Shown here: in pieces, positions 1 through 5,598 of the stretch
How positions within the stretch are numbered: the first letter of the stretch is position 1
Layout: each line of letters opens with the position of its first letter
NCBI GenBank assembly: GCA_002294445.1
Contig: DBEI01000046.1
Location: 1-9,404 of the forward strand
DNA length: 9,404 nucleotides
Source: Patescibacteria group bacterium UBA910
Lineage (GTDB): Bacteria; Patescibacteriota; Minisyncoccia; Phycocordibacterales; DATDWN01
Direction: 5' to 3'
The notes under the pieces: generated by a model
Databases searched by the model: none
What the model was told of the DNA's origin: nothing
Seen by the model: the letters and a program-made list of their open reading frames with translations, nothing else
Position numbers and translations under genes: made by a program

Positions 1-190
1 TGGTCACGCTCTCTGTCTTGAATTTTTGAAGTGCCTTATTGAGTATACGGACTGCACCCATGCGTCTCGTCCGTAACTTCTCGAGTGTATCCGTATAGGT
101 GAAGATGTCTTCACCTATACTCAAGATTGGCTCCTCTAGATCATCTGGGACACTGTCCCCGAAGCGCCTCTTCCAAGAGTAACTGTACAT
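1..190 (-). CDS. Unrecognised protein, 5' part only (runs off the left edge)
   Basis: The reverse strand opens with ATG at 190-188 and stays open to the window edge, giving 63 residues. It begins MYSYSWKRRFGDSVPDDLEE and continues through an acidic stretch to a basic, probably helical segment (EKLRTRRMGAVRILNKALQK). The start is well supported: GGAGGAAG lies just upstream, and a promoter-like pair sits before that. No family is recognised and no signal peptide or membrane segment is visible. Base composition is clearly richer in G+C than the SET, DUF305 and KAP genes, resembling the genes at 5053 and 9045. The coding DNA contains a perfect 13-bp inverted repeat (93-120) and two shorter ones (147-159 and 168-179), so the mRNA could fold strongly. 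This small gene was found by reading the reverse strand; the start and frame are fairly secure, the function is unknown. Confidence 0.7.
   Translation of the reverse strand, partial: MYSYSWKRRFGDSVPDDLEEPILSIGEDIFTYTDTLEKLRTRRMGAVRILNKALQKFKTESVT
93..120. repeat. Perfect 13-bp inverted repeat, 2-nt loop, inside the first gene
   Basis: The arms are GTATAGGTGAAGA (93-105) and TCTTCACCTATAC (108-120), exact reverse complements around TG. The repeat lies within the coding region, about 70 nt after the ATG, and encodes roughly SIGEDIFTYT. It could be an mRNA hairpin or a protein-binding palindrome; nothing else shows which. Confidence 0.85.
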
Positions 191-193
191 TTA

Positions 194-201
194 CTTCCTC
201 C
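194..201 (-). promoter_or_regulatory. Strong Shine-Dalgarno for the first gene
   Basis: On the reverse strand GGAGGAAG is followed by TAA and then the ATG, so GGAGG ends 6 nt before the start. This fixes the start of the partial gene at 190. It contrasts with the six AT-rich genes, none of which has such a site. Confidence 0.8.
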
Positions 202-208
202 GGAAACA

Positions 209-237
209 TTTTTAACATATAAATATATATGTGTCAA
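209..237 (-). promoter_or_regulatory. Sigma70-type promoter of the first gene
   Basis: On the reverse strand a perfect -35 box TTGACA (237-232) is followed after 17 nt by TAAAAA (214-209). TG two bases before that hexamer makes an extended -10. The predicted transcription start falls just before the Shine-Dalgarno, giving a very short leader. The first 22 nt (237-216) match 18 of 22 positions of the block upstream of the gene at 5053-5313. Confidence 0.6.
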
Positions 238-262
238 CAGATTGAAAGTAAAGTGTTTTTAG

Positions 263-667
263 CTATTTATTAGCACATTTATTACATTTGCATCCCATGG
301 GTTTAATATATTTTTCGAAATATTCATCACCGTAATCATATGTGAGCTCTTCTCCTGCTTTGATGTTTCGAGTAGAGAATATGTATATATGTCCATTTGG
401 CCCTACTGCTTCACAGTTTGGGCGACAGGAGTGGTTTATGTATTTTGCTTTGTTTTCAGGAATATTTCCGTCTATCATTGTCTTTTTTCCTGTCCAAAAT
501 AGATACCTACCTCCTTTATCTTGATCTTTTTCCGGTACAGGTTTGCCGATGTATTCAATAATACAAGAACCTTTAGGTATTGGATCGATAGCAAACAAAC
601 CTTTTCCGGTTGCTGATTTCTTTACTTTCAGAGTGAAATTGCCGACAGTATATTTATTTTTCTTCAT
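263..667 (-). CDS. Small SET-domain protein lysine methyltransferase
   Basis: A 134-residue protein made almost entirely of a SET domain plus a post-SET tail. SET enzymes transfer a methyl group from S-adenosylmethionine to protein lysines. Visible motifs are GKGLFA (21-26, cofactor loop), INHSCRPNCE (77-86, pseudoknot strand with the NHSC core), GEELTYDYG (105-113, with the catalytic-type tyrosine) and a cysteine cluster C126, C128, C131. In characterised post-SET enzymes three such cysteines plus the cysteine of the NHxC motif (here C81) bind zinc next to the active site, so the protein looks intact. There is no signal peptide or membrane segment, so it is probably cytoplasmic. No histone-like or ribosomal substrate is encoded nearby. 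It lies 38 nt downstream of the DUF305 gene on the same strand and may be cotranscribed. No Shine-Dalgarno precedes the ATG. The family call is secure; the substrate is unknown. Confidence 0.9.
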   Translation of the reverse strand: MKKNKYTVGNFTLKVKKSATGKGLFAIDPIPKGSCIIEYIGKPVPEKDQDKGGRYLFWTGKKTMIDGNIPENKAKYINHSCRPNCEAVGPNGHIYIFSTRNIKAGEELTYDYGDEYFEKYIKPMGCKCNKCANK

Positions 668-705
668 ATGGGAAATAATGGTGCTTTGGGTTATCGGTGA
701 TTTTA

Positions 706-1155
706 TTATTTAATTGTTTGTAACTTCTGCTTCATGACTTCAATTTCAGCTTGTTGATTTTGAATAATCTGTTCACAGAGCTGTTTAATCTCAGGATCTT
801 TTAGGTCAGCCTCTTGGCACATCAGTAGCGCACCCGCATGATGAGGAATCATGGATTTTAGAAATTCTTTATCTGTAATCGCAGTTTGATTTCTTATAAG
901 TAAGAAAAAAATGATTAAGGTGAGGGTGGTTGCGAGTGTGATAACAGTATTCTTGTTTTTATTGGTGTACATTGATCTCATTGTAATGATTTCAATGAGA
1001 ATCATAGGGGCAGTCATGAGTCCTGCCATGTAAAATTGATTTATACCAATAAATATATTACTTGGTGTATCAACCATAGCGAACATGAGAAAGTACATTG
1101 TAATAAATGAGAGGATTGTCATCGTAATCAATCCTTTGTAATGTGATTGGTGCAT
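706..1155 (-). CDS. DUF305-domain protein with three N-terminal membrane segments
   Basis: A 149-residue protein. Three hydrophobic segments (about residues 9-28, 39-59 and 70-88) anchor a short C-terminal DUF305 domain. The domain shows the family signature MIPHHAGALLM (102-112), with paired histidines H105 and H106, followed by a helix with IIQNQQAEIEVMK (130-142). DUF305 is a ferritin-like helical domain, and some members are periplasmic copper-binding proteins. A metal role is therefore plausible but not shown. Unlike its divergent neighbour at 1258 it has no Met-rich linker. The gene begins 102 nt from that neighbour, head to head. No Shine-Dalgarno is present; instead an extended -10 box ends 6 nt before the ATG, suggesting leaderless mRNA. 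The SET gene follows 38 nt downstream and may share its transcript. Confidence 0.88.
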   Translation of the reverse strand: MHQSHYKGLITMTILSFITMYFLMFAMVDTPSNIFIGINQFYMAGLMTAPMILIEIITMRSMYTNKNKNTVITLATTLTLIIFFLLIRNQTAITDKEFLKSMIPHHAGALLMCQEADLKDPEIKQLCEQIIQNQQAEIEVMKQKLQTIK

Positions 1156-1161
1156 GGATAT

Positions 1162-1170
1162 AGTATATCA
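1162..1170 (-). promoter_or_regulatory. Extended -10 box, probable leaderless start of the DUF305 gene at 1155
   Basis: On the reverse strand TGATATACT (1170-1162) has the TG-N-TATAAT-like extended -10 form. Six nt (ATATCC) separate it from the ATG at 1155, so transcription would begin at or near the start codon. There is no recognisable -35 box, which an extended -10 promoter can do without. Confidence 0.45.
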
Positions 1171-1244
1171 TTTTATATTATAATGGATGTGTTGATGTTT
1201 TAATGTATCAGTATATTTCCGGATTATTTATTCATTTAATTACA

Positions 1245-1250
1245 TAAAAT
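1245..1250 (+). promoter_or_regulatory. Possible -10 hexamer before the second DUF305 gene
   Basis: TAAAAT lies 7 nt before the ATG at 1258 and there is no Shine-Dalgarno between them. The spacing fits a leaderless transcript. No convincing -35 box is seen in this very AT-rich stretch, so the call is weak. Confidence 0.3.
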
Positions 1251-1257
1251 AATACTT

Positions 1258-1656
1258 ATGGAAAATAAAAATACTGTTTTGTTTGCAGTGCTTGTCTCCC
1301 TTATTATTGGTCTTTTTGTGGGGTGGTTTGTGTGGGGTAGTACTAGTTATCGGTCACGTAATGCGCAGTGTCCTATGATGTCCCATGAAATGATGATGGC
1401 GCATTGTGGTGGAGATATGTCTGGAATGATGGATGGTATGATGGGCGCCCTTAAAGGTAAAACAGGCGATGATTTTGATAAGACATTCCTTACAGAGATG
1501 ATAGTGCACCACGAGGGCGCTGTGGCCATGGCAGAAGCAGCGTTGCAAAATGCGAAGAATCAAGAGATAAAAGATATGGCTCAGGCGATTATTACCACCC
1601 AAACTACTGAAATAGGGCAAATGAAAAACTGGTTACAAAAATGGTATAACCAATAA
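1258..1656 (+). CDS. Membrane-anchored, methionine-rich DUF305 protein
   Basis: A 132-residue protein with one N-terminal membrane segment (about residues 6-26), probably an uncleaved anchor leaving the rest outside the membrane. Residues 38-62 form a linker with ten methionines plus H43, H49, C38 and C50, a composition typical of copper-binding proteins. The DUF305 domain follows: MIVHHEGAVAMAEAAL (81-96) with paired histidines H84 and H85, then IITTQTTEIGQMKNWL (111-126). Family knowledge links DUF305 to copper tolerance in some bacteria; a metal-binding or metal-buffering role is inferred from the linker, not proven. It is transcribed divergently from a second DUF305 gene, so the two may share control. 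No Shine-Dalgarno is present. A strong terminator begins 5 nt after the stop. Confidence 0.88.
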   Translation: MENKNTVLFAVLVSLIIGLFVGWFVWGSTSYRSRNAQCPMMSHEMMMAHCGGDMSGMMDGMMGALKGKTGDDFDKTFLTEMIVHHEGAVAMAEAALQNAKNQEIKDMAQAIITTQTTEIGQMKNWLQKWYNQ

Positions 1657-1661
1657 TATTG

Positions 1662-1695
1662 AAAACAAAAAACACCAAACGGTGTTTTTTGTTTT
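1662..1695. terminator. Bidirectional terminator between convergent genes
   Basis: Perfect 15-bp arms AAAACAAAAAACACC (1662-1676) and GGTGTTTTTTGTTTT (1681-1695) enclose a 4-nt loop. The A-rich and T-rich ends let it work in both directions, for the DUF305 gene on the plus strand and the type-3-repeat gene on the minus strand. Confidence 0.85.
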
Positions 1696-1768
1696 TCTGC
1701 ATATGGAGTAATGTAACAGTGTACTTTAGAGGTGGGTGCTACGAGCTTTTTGATGTTATGTGATTTCT

Positions 1769-2971
1769 CTAGCTCATTGAGCTCTCGTTATTTTGTTTTG
1801 ATCTTTGTACTGCCAAGAGTAATAACACTACGAATACTAATGTTGCAAACCCGAGACCTACCCATACAATCCAAGGATATCTTTCGGTGATTCGGCTCTC
1901 ATCAGGATCACATGCATCGCCAATACCATCTCCATCTGTATCTTGTTGGTTCATATTAGGAGTTGAAGGGCAGTTATCCCTCGATTGAATAACACTGTCA
2001 CCGTCAAAATCATCACATTCATCTCCTATATTGTTGTTATTTACATCCAGTTGATTTGGGTTGAAAATATTTGGACAGTTATCTTTTGAATCCATTATCT
2101 GATCACCATCAGAATCCACAGGAACAAACGCTTTGTTCAAAACAAATGATACAGAACCGCCATACACGAGTGTGATTGGGTTAATGAGGTCTGAAGATTC
2201 AATGTAGTCTGTATAATCACGTATCATATATTCTGGATTAGCAAATATTTGATACTCGTGGTTAGGGAGAGCTAGGAAACGCATGACTGCTTTTGGTGAC
2301 TGATCAGACAGATCATTAAGGGTAATTTCTTGTACACGTAATGGCTGAGTGTATTCAATTTCTAAGCGCCATAAATCTGATTTTGTTTCAGGAAAATTGA
2401 TGATGGATGTGGTTGGGTTTACTTGATTAAGTAAGACAACCCACTTTCCATTGATTACAGCTTGTAAGGTTATTGATGATGGTAACTTTACGTAATCACT
2501 TAATGAGAGTGATATTGAGTTTGATTTTATAACTCTATCATATTTAAGATACAGATCGGCCTTACCCCATTTTCCGGTGTTGCTCGGTACTTCAAATTGA
2601 TAATCTGTCATCTGATTATCATCGGACAAGCTGGGAATAATCTTGCCATTATTTATATCCTGTACAGATAATGTCTTTTGCACTGTTTGATTGCTTGGTA
2701 TAAACCGATACGGAACAAACATTTTTGCTGTTGAATCGTATACACCAAAATCACTCACACGTATTTGATCGGGTACAAGACCAACTTCAACTACAGAAGG
2801 TATCTTGATGTTGAGTGTAGGAACATTTCCATAATCCTGATATTTTGTAAATAAAGTTTTATTTTCAGGTTCTCGGTTTATGAAATTTGCTGGTTGCCAA
2901 CTCTGAGCAATCGCTACAGGGATATTCAACAAGGTAAATATGCATACCGATAAAATAATTATTTTTTTCAT
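1769..2971 (-). CDS. Exported, C-terminally anchored protein with thrombospondin type-3 repeats
   Basis: Reading from the ATG at 2971 gives 400 residues. I chose this start because MKKIIILSVCIFTLL...AIA is a standard signal peptide, with cleavage likely after AIA, and it lies 4 nt after the stop of the upstream gene. In-frame ATGs at 2983 and 2995 would add 4 or 8 residues, the latter overlapping the upstream gene by 20 bp; no Shine-Dalgarno decides between them. Positions below count from the start used here. Residues 30-275 look like beta-rich extracytoplasmic domains. Residues 286-355 hold thrombospondin type-3 repeats, with DSDGD, KDNCP, DECDDFDGD, RDNCP, DTDGDGIGD and ACD elements that bind calcium in known proteins. 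A membrane helix (about 366-388) and a short basic tail end the protein. It follows a DUF2339-like gene. DUF2339 genes often neighbour DUF3999 genes, whose products also have a signal peptide and a C-terminal helix. Residues 50-90 (KIPSVVEVGL, VSDFGVYDS, VPYRF) resemble that family, so a DUF3999-like protein with inserted type-3 repeats is likely. Confidence 0.82.
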   Translation of the reverse strand: MKKIIILSVCIFTLLNIPVAIAQSWQPANFINREPENKTLFTKYQDYGNVPTLNIKIPSVVEVGLVPDQIRVSDFGVYDSTAKMFVPYRFIPSNQTVQKTLSVQDINNGKIIPSLSDDNQMTDYQFEVPSNTGKWGKADLYLKYDRVIKSNSISLSLSDYVKLPSSITLQAVINGKWVVLLNQVNPTTSIINFPETKSDLWRLEIEYTQPLRVQEITLNDLSDQSPKAVMRFLALPNHEYQIFANPEYMIRDYTDYIESSDLINPITLVYGGSVSFVLNKAFVPVDSDGDQIMDSKDNCPNIFNPNQLDVNNNNIGDECDDFDGDSVIQSRDNCPSTPNMNQQDTDGDGIGDACDPDESRITERYPWIVWVGLGFATLVFVVLLLLAVQRSKQNNESSMS

Positions 2972-2975
2972 ATAG

Positions 2976-4739
2976 TTATACATGTGGTGAATCATAAAGA
3001 GCGTTTTGTTTTTTTGAGATAAATGCTGTACTTACAAACAGCGTACCAAGTACCACAAAGGTGATCACTCGGAGTGAGAGATCCATACCCCATACATCAA
3101 TAAGCATAAGTCTTATCACTACCAATGTAAGTAAAGTGGTTCCATAATTTCTCAATACTACATGTCTCTTGAACAAACCGATAAAGTGAGTAAAAAGCCC
3201 GATTACTGTATATATGAGTAATGACATGAATACTGCGCTGTCTGGGTTAAGGAAGATGGAATGAGAAGAGCGCCAAATAAGTGCATATGCATAAAATGTA
3301 GCCATGATAAAAGAAAGATGAGAAGGTCTAAATGCTGTGACAGAATTCTTTTTTTCTAGTTTGTATAGAATTCCAAGTACACCAAATGCAAGCATCATGA
3401 CAGCTAAAATCGCAAAATCAGAGTGAAATACGCCGGTATTCCATTTGTATGAGGTGAGACTTGGAATAGACATTATAAAAGGAATACTCATCAATAAACC
3501 AAATTTCTCGGCCGTCTCTACTTTTCCAGTTACCACATAAGATGCAAGTGATATGATTGCAGCTTCAATAGAAAAGGCAATAACGAGGGTTGGGCCAGAG
3601 AGTTCAATCGAAGTGGCGACACCTAAAAGCACAATCGAAGCAAGTGCGTGTAGATAAAATAGTTTTTCGTTTTTTGTTTTTTCAAACACTAATGCGCCCA
3701 CTAATGCATACACGATCATCCATCCTGCAATTACAAGACTTTGCAATACTGTTGGAACAATTTTGATAGTAAACATGAGCATCAAAGCTGTGTTGAGAAT
3801 AGTGAGATACATGTCTACGCCATCCGCACGAATCTTGTTTTTAATGAGACTCCATGCACTTATAGAAAGGTATATGCTAGAAATAATATATACGATAAAT
3901 AGAATGCTGTACTTTGATGGGTGAGTCATTAAACCTGAATCGAGACTTTGTAGTGCATAGAAAAACACACCTGTAATACCTACGGGTATAATAGATCTCC
4001 AGCCTCTAGCTACAGCTACCCATATTGTTGCAATAGAAATTACACAGAGATATGCATAGAAGTTAACTTGATTTTCAAGAGCTGTGTGAGAAAAATATGG
4101 TGCAACAAGAGACATTGCGATTCCATAAAGTGCCAATTTTTGATTTGAACTGACAACTGCAAAAAAAGATATATAGCCAGAAACCAAGAAAATAATCGCG
4201 AGAATAAGAGATGCGGGGAAAAACTGATAGAAGTACTGACCGGCAAGAGCAGTAATGATGATCAGTGATGATCCGAGAATAGAAAAAGTGTTTCCTTGAG
4301 TTTCGTTTTTCGACGCTCTCAATGTTCCAAAGATCGTGAGTAGCCCACCTGAAATAAAACCGAGCATAATTCTTCCTACGGGACCAATCCAATCATGTGT
4401 GAAAGCATAACTTACAAACCATCCAAATCCTGCAAGAATCATGAGTATACCAACCTTGAGTAGCCAATTCTCCTTAAGCCAGTCAATGACATCACTGTTA
4501 CCAGAGACTTCATTTGGTGTAGGATATGGTTGAGGTGCTTGCTGAGTATGAGTTATGGACTCCATATCTTTTGCTGTATACATGAGAGAAGTCGATGTTG
4601 GAGCATGAATAGGGGAGGAAGATTTTGAATCTCCTCTTAATAGTAAAAATTCTGCTTCCAATCGTCTCATGGATGAAGCGATTGAGTAAACTTTCAAAAA
4701 CAAAAAAACTACTAAAATAAAAAGTGCTACTGTAATCAT
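2976..4739 (-). CDS. DUF2339-like polytopic membrane protein
   Basis: A 587-residue membrane protein. An N-terminal helix (about residues 1-20) is followed by a hydrophilic Ser/Thr/Pro/Gln-rich linker with an RRLEAEFLLLR segment (25-35). From about residue 85 there is a run of roughly a dozen or more membrane helices up to the C-terminus. The block IDWLKENWLLKVGILMILAG (85-104), followed by the WIGPVGRI-type segment (117-124), matches the start of the DUF2339 core. These proteins are predicted membrane proteins of unknown biochemical role. The gene is first of a two-gene unit; the next gene begins at or just after its stop, so translation may be coupled. The pairing with an exported, C-terminally anchored protein parallels the DUF2339-DUF3999 pairs of other bacteria and suggests a shared envelope complex. 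There is no Shine-Dalgarno. An imperfect inverted repeat lies just upstream of the ATG. The family call is good, the function is not known. Confidence 0.8.
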   Translation of the reverse strand: MITVALFILVVFLFLKVYSIASSMRRLEAEFLLLRGDSKSSSPIHAPTSTSLMYTAKDMESITHTQQAPQPYPTPNEVSGNSDVIDWLKENWLLKVGILMILAGFGWFVSYAFTHDWIGPVGRIMLGFISGGLLTIFGTLRASKNETQGNTFSILGSSLIIITALAGQYFYQFFPASLILAIIFLVSGYISFFAVVSSNQKLALYGIAMSLVAPYFSHTALENQVNFYAYLCVISIATIWVAVARGWRSIIPVGITGVFFYALQSLDSGLMTHPSKYSILFIVYIISSIYLSISAWSLIKNKIRADGVDMYLTILNTALMLMFTIKIVPTVLQSLVIAGWMIVYALVGALVFEKTKNEKLFYLHALASIVLLGVATSIELSGPTLVIAFSIEAAIISLASYVVTGKVETAEKFGLLMSIPFIMSIPSLTSYKWNTGVFHSDFAILAVMMLAFGVLGILYKLEKKNSVTAFRPSHLSFIMATFYAYALIWRSSHSIFLNPDSAVFMSLLIYTVIGLFTHFIGLFKRHVVLRNYGTTLLTLVVIRLMLIDVWGMDLSLRVITFVVLGTLFVSTAFISKKQNALYDSPHV

Positions 4740-4745
4740 AAAATA

Positions 4746-4775
4746 TAATTAAGAAGTATTAAAACTTCATAATTA
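4746..4775. repeat. Operator-like inverted repeat upstream of the DUF2339 gene
   Basis: Arms TAATTAAGAAGT (4746-4757) and ACTTCATAATTA (4764-4775) pair at 11 of 12 positions around a 6-nt centre. The repeat ends 7 nt before the ATG at 4739, where a repressor would block transcription or a hairpin would affect translation. The single mismatch (A against A) gives no hint of RNA polarity. Confidence 0.5.
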
Positions 4776-4859
4776 AGTCTATCATGTTGGATGGAGTAGA
4801 TGTATAACGTTATCCTCAGTATACTCTTGTTTTCATCTGTCTAGATATATCGTTTTTTG

Positions 4860-4885
4860 TTTCGTTGCTCCGCGGAGCAACGAAA
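4860..4885. repeat. Perfect 26-bp palindrome with GCTCCGCGGAGC core
   Basis: The two 13-nt halves, TTTCGTTGCTCCG and CGGAGCAACGAAA, are exact reverse complements with no spacer. The GC-rich core stands out from AT-rich surroundings. Related GCTCCGCGGG and CCCGCGGAGC copies occur at 5460-5469 and 5587-5596. It abuts a terminator hairpin and could be part of a double hairpin or a binding site. Confidence 0.85.
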
Positions 4886-4906
4886 AAACACCTGAGAAGG
4901 TGTTTT
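4885..4906. terminator. Intrinsic terminator
   Basis: The 9-bp arms AAAACACCT (4885-4893) and AGGTGTTTT (4898-4906) enclose GAGA. The stem resembles the ACACC/GGTGT terminator at 1662-1695. On the minus strand the stem runs into six T residues; on the plus strand it is followed by AATTTT. It may shield the DUF2339 unit from transcription entering from the right. Confidence 0.65.
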
Positions 4907-4996
4907 AATTTTGGATCCTCGTCTTGTATAGCGTTATAATTTATCTTATCAATTGAAGTGGTTACTTTAATACTACTAACTTCTCTAAATGAAAAG

Positions 4997-5049
4997 CCGC
5001 CACTCCGTCGTGAGATGAAGTTTTAGCTTTCATCCCACCGAAGTGGCGG
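4997..5049 (-). terminator. Terminator of the small gene at 5053-5313
   Basis: Outer arms 4997-5007 and 5039-5049 (10 of 11 paired) and inner arms 5010-5019 and 5029-5038 (9 of 10 paired) close a 9-nt loop. Both imperfect positions are C-A or A-C on the plus strand but G-U or U-G on the minus strand. The minus-strand RNA therefore pairs fully. It ends GTGGCGG followed by CTTTTCATTT, starting 3 nt after the stop codon. Confidence 0.8.
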
Positions 5050-5052
5050 TGG

Positions 5053-5313
5053 TTACTGATTAAGGCGCCGGATAACTTGTTCATAAACGGCAGCGTCGCG
5101 TACAAAGCGCCGACGAATTTGGTCATCTTTACCTTTCTGTGCGCTAACTTTCATTTGCGTGCGCAAGTTGGTATTTGGCTTGGTACGGTTGATAAGACCT
5201 ATGACAACCGAAGGATTGATTGCAGCACCCGAAGTAACATAGTCCTCTAGGACCTCACTAACTTCTGCAGCCATCACGTTCTCGTCTTGCTCAAGCTCTG
5301 CGAATGTTCGCAT
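5053..5313 (-). CDS. Unrecognised small protein, 86 residues
   Basis: The product begins MRTFAELEQDENVMAAEVSE. It has an acidic N-terminal half with the look of helices, a middle with PSVVIGLINRTKP, and a very basic C-terminal half (KGKDDQIRRRFVRDAAVYEQ). I recognise no family, signal peptide or membrane segment; a small nucleic-acid- or protein-binding protein is possible but unsupported. A longer reading from an ATG at 5334 would add 7 residues, but the added codons contain the Shine-Dalgarno AGGAGG, which sits 9 nt before the ATG at 5313. The shorter start is therefore clearly better. G+C content is visibly higher than in the neighbouring long genes. It has its own promoter-like block and strong terminator, so it looks like a single-gene transcription unit. 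Confidence 0.75.
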   Translation of the reverse strand: MRTFAELEQDENVMAAEVSEVLEDYVTSGAAINPSVVIGLINRTKPNTNLRTQMKVSAQKGKDDQIRRRFVRDAAVYEQVIRRLNQ

Positions 5314-5322
5314 TGAAAGAAC

Positions 5323-5328
5323 CCTCCT
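5323..5328 (-). promoter_or_regulatory. Strong Shine-Dalgarno deciding the start at 5313
   Basis: On the reverse strand AGGAGG is followed by 9 nt (GTTCTTTCA) and ATG. This marks residue 8 of the longest possible reading frame as the true first residue. Confidence 0.85.
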
Positions 5329-5345
5329 TTTCAATAATACATTGT

Positions 5346-5367
5346 CATATATTTATTTATTTGTCAA
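5346..5367 (-). promoter_or_regulatory. Promoter-like block of the gene at 5053-5313
   Basis: On the reverse strand a perfect TTGACA (5367-5362) is followed by 14 A/T bases and TG. This is the same arrangement as upstream of the first gene (216-237), with 18 of 22 positions identical. The usual -10 position holds only CAATGT; a better hexamer TATTAT lies 22 nt from TTGACA. The exact -10 box is uncertain. Confidence 0.45.
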
Positions 5368-5375
5368 AAATGTCC

Positions 5376-5479
5376 GATCGTCCTACCCGCATCAAAAATA
5401 AAATAACTCAGATAACGGGAGAATTTTAAATCACTTTTTAGGGATTTAAAATTTAAACTGCTCCGCGGGTAGGATGATC
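5376..5479 (+). repeat. 15-bp inverted repeat enclosing an 11-bp hairpin (possible structured RNA)
   Basis: Arms GATCGTCCTACCCGC (5376-5390) and GCGGGTAGGATGATC (5465-5479) pair at 14 positions plus one G-U wobble if the plus strand is transcribed; on the minus strand that position is a C-A mismatch. Inside, AATTTTAAATC (5422-5432) and GATTTAAAATT (5443-5453) form a perfect 11-bp stem with a 10-nt loop. No flanking target-site duplication is visible, so a mobile element is not indicated. Confidence 0.55.
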
Positions 5480-5499
5480 TTTCATTACATGAACGGTAC

Positions 5500-5548
5500 A
5501 CCTGTTCTGTTTTTTGTTTCGTTACACTTACAAAAAACTATCACAGGT
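5500..5548. repeat. Two-part stem-loop
   Basis: ACCTGT (5500-5505) pairs with ACAGGT (5543-5548). After a small internal loop, GTTTTTTGT (5509-5517) pairs with ACAAAAAAC (5530-5538), leaving a 12-nt loop. The string GTTTTTTGTTTCGTT here also occurs at 4852-4866 beside the 26-bp palindrome. Confidence 0.55.
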
Positions 5549-5598
5549 TTTCGATCCCTAACGAAAATGTGTCCCACACATCTTCTCCCGCGGAGCTA

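Larger units (their letters stand above)
4740..5052. other. Gene-free stretch between the DUF2339 gene and the gene at 5053
   Basis: No supportable coding region is present. The stretch holds an operator-like inverted repeat (4746-4775), a 26-bp palindrome (4860-4885), a terminator (4885-4906), and the terminator of the gene at 5053 (4997-5049). A perfect plus-strand -10 hexamer TATAAT (4935-4940) has only a poor -35 (TTGGAT, 18 nt away), so it is noted but not called as a promoter. Minus-strand TATACT at about 4819-4824 could serve the DUF2339 gene, but no good -35 accompanies it. Confidence 0.6.

Noticed and set aside
1347..1620. Minus-strand open frames opposite the Met-rich DUF305 gene
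   Set aside because: They are shadows of a gene with clear domain motifs and have no start signals or recognisable content.
1769..2995. Start of the type-3-repeat protein at 2995 with a 20-bp overlap
   Set aside because: Possible, but the ATG at 2971 gives a cleaner signal peptide and lies just after the upstream stop. No Shine-Dalgarno settles it, so the alternative is noted in the entry.
4935..4940. Plus-strand promoter at a perfect TATAAT
   Set aside because: The only -35 at workable distance is TTGGAT. No gene lies downstream on that strand, and the region runs into the small gene's terminator in antisense.
5053..5334. Longer start of the small gene at an ATG at 5334
   Set aside because: The seven extra codons contain AGGAGG spaced 9 nt from the ATG at 5313, so they are the ribosome binding site rather than coding sequence.
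5376..5479. Small inverted-repeat mobile element (MITE-like)
   Set aside because: The terminal repeats are present but there is no target-site duplication and no second copy in the window. A structured RNA explains the G-U pairing better.
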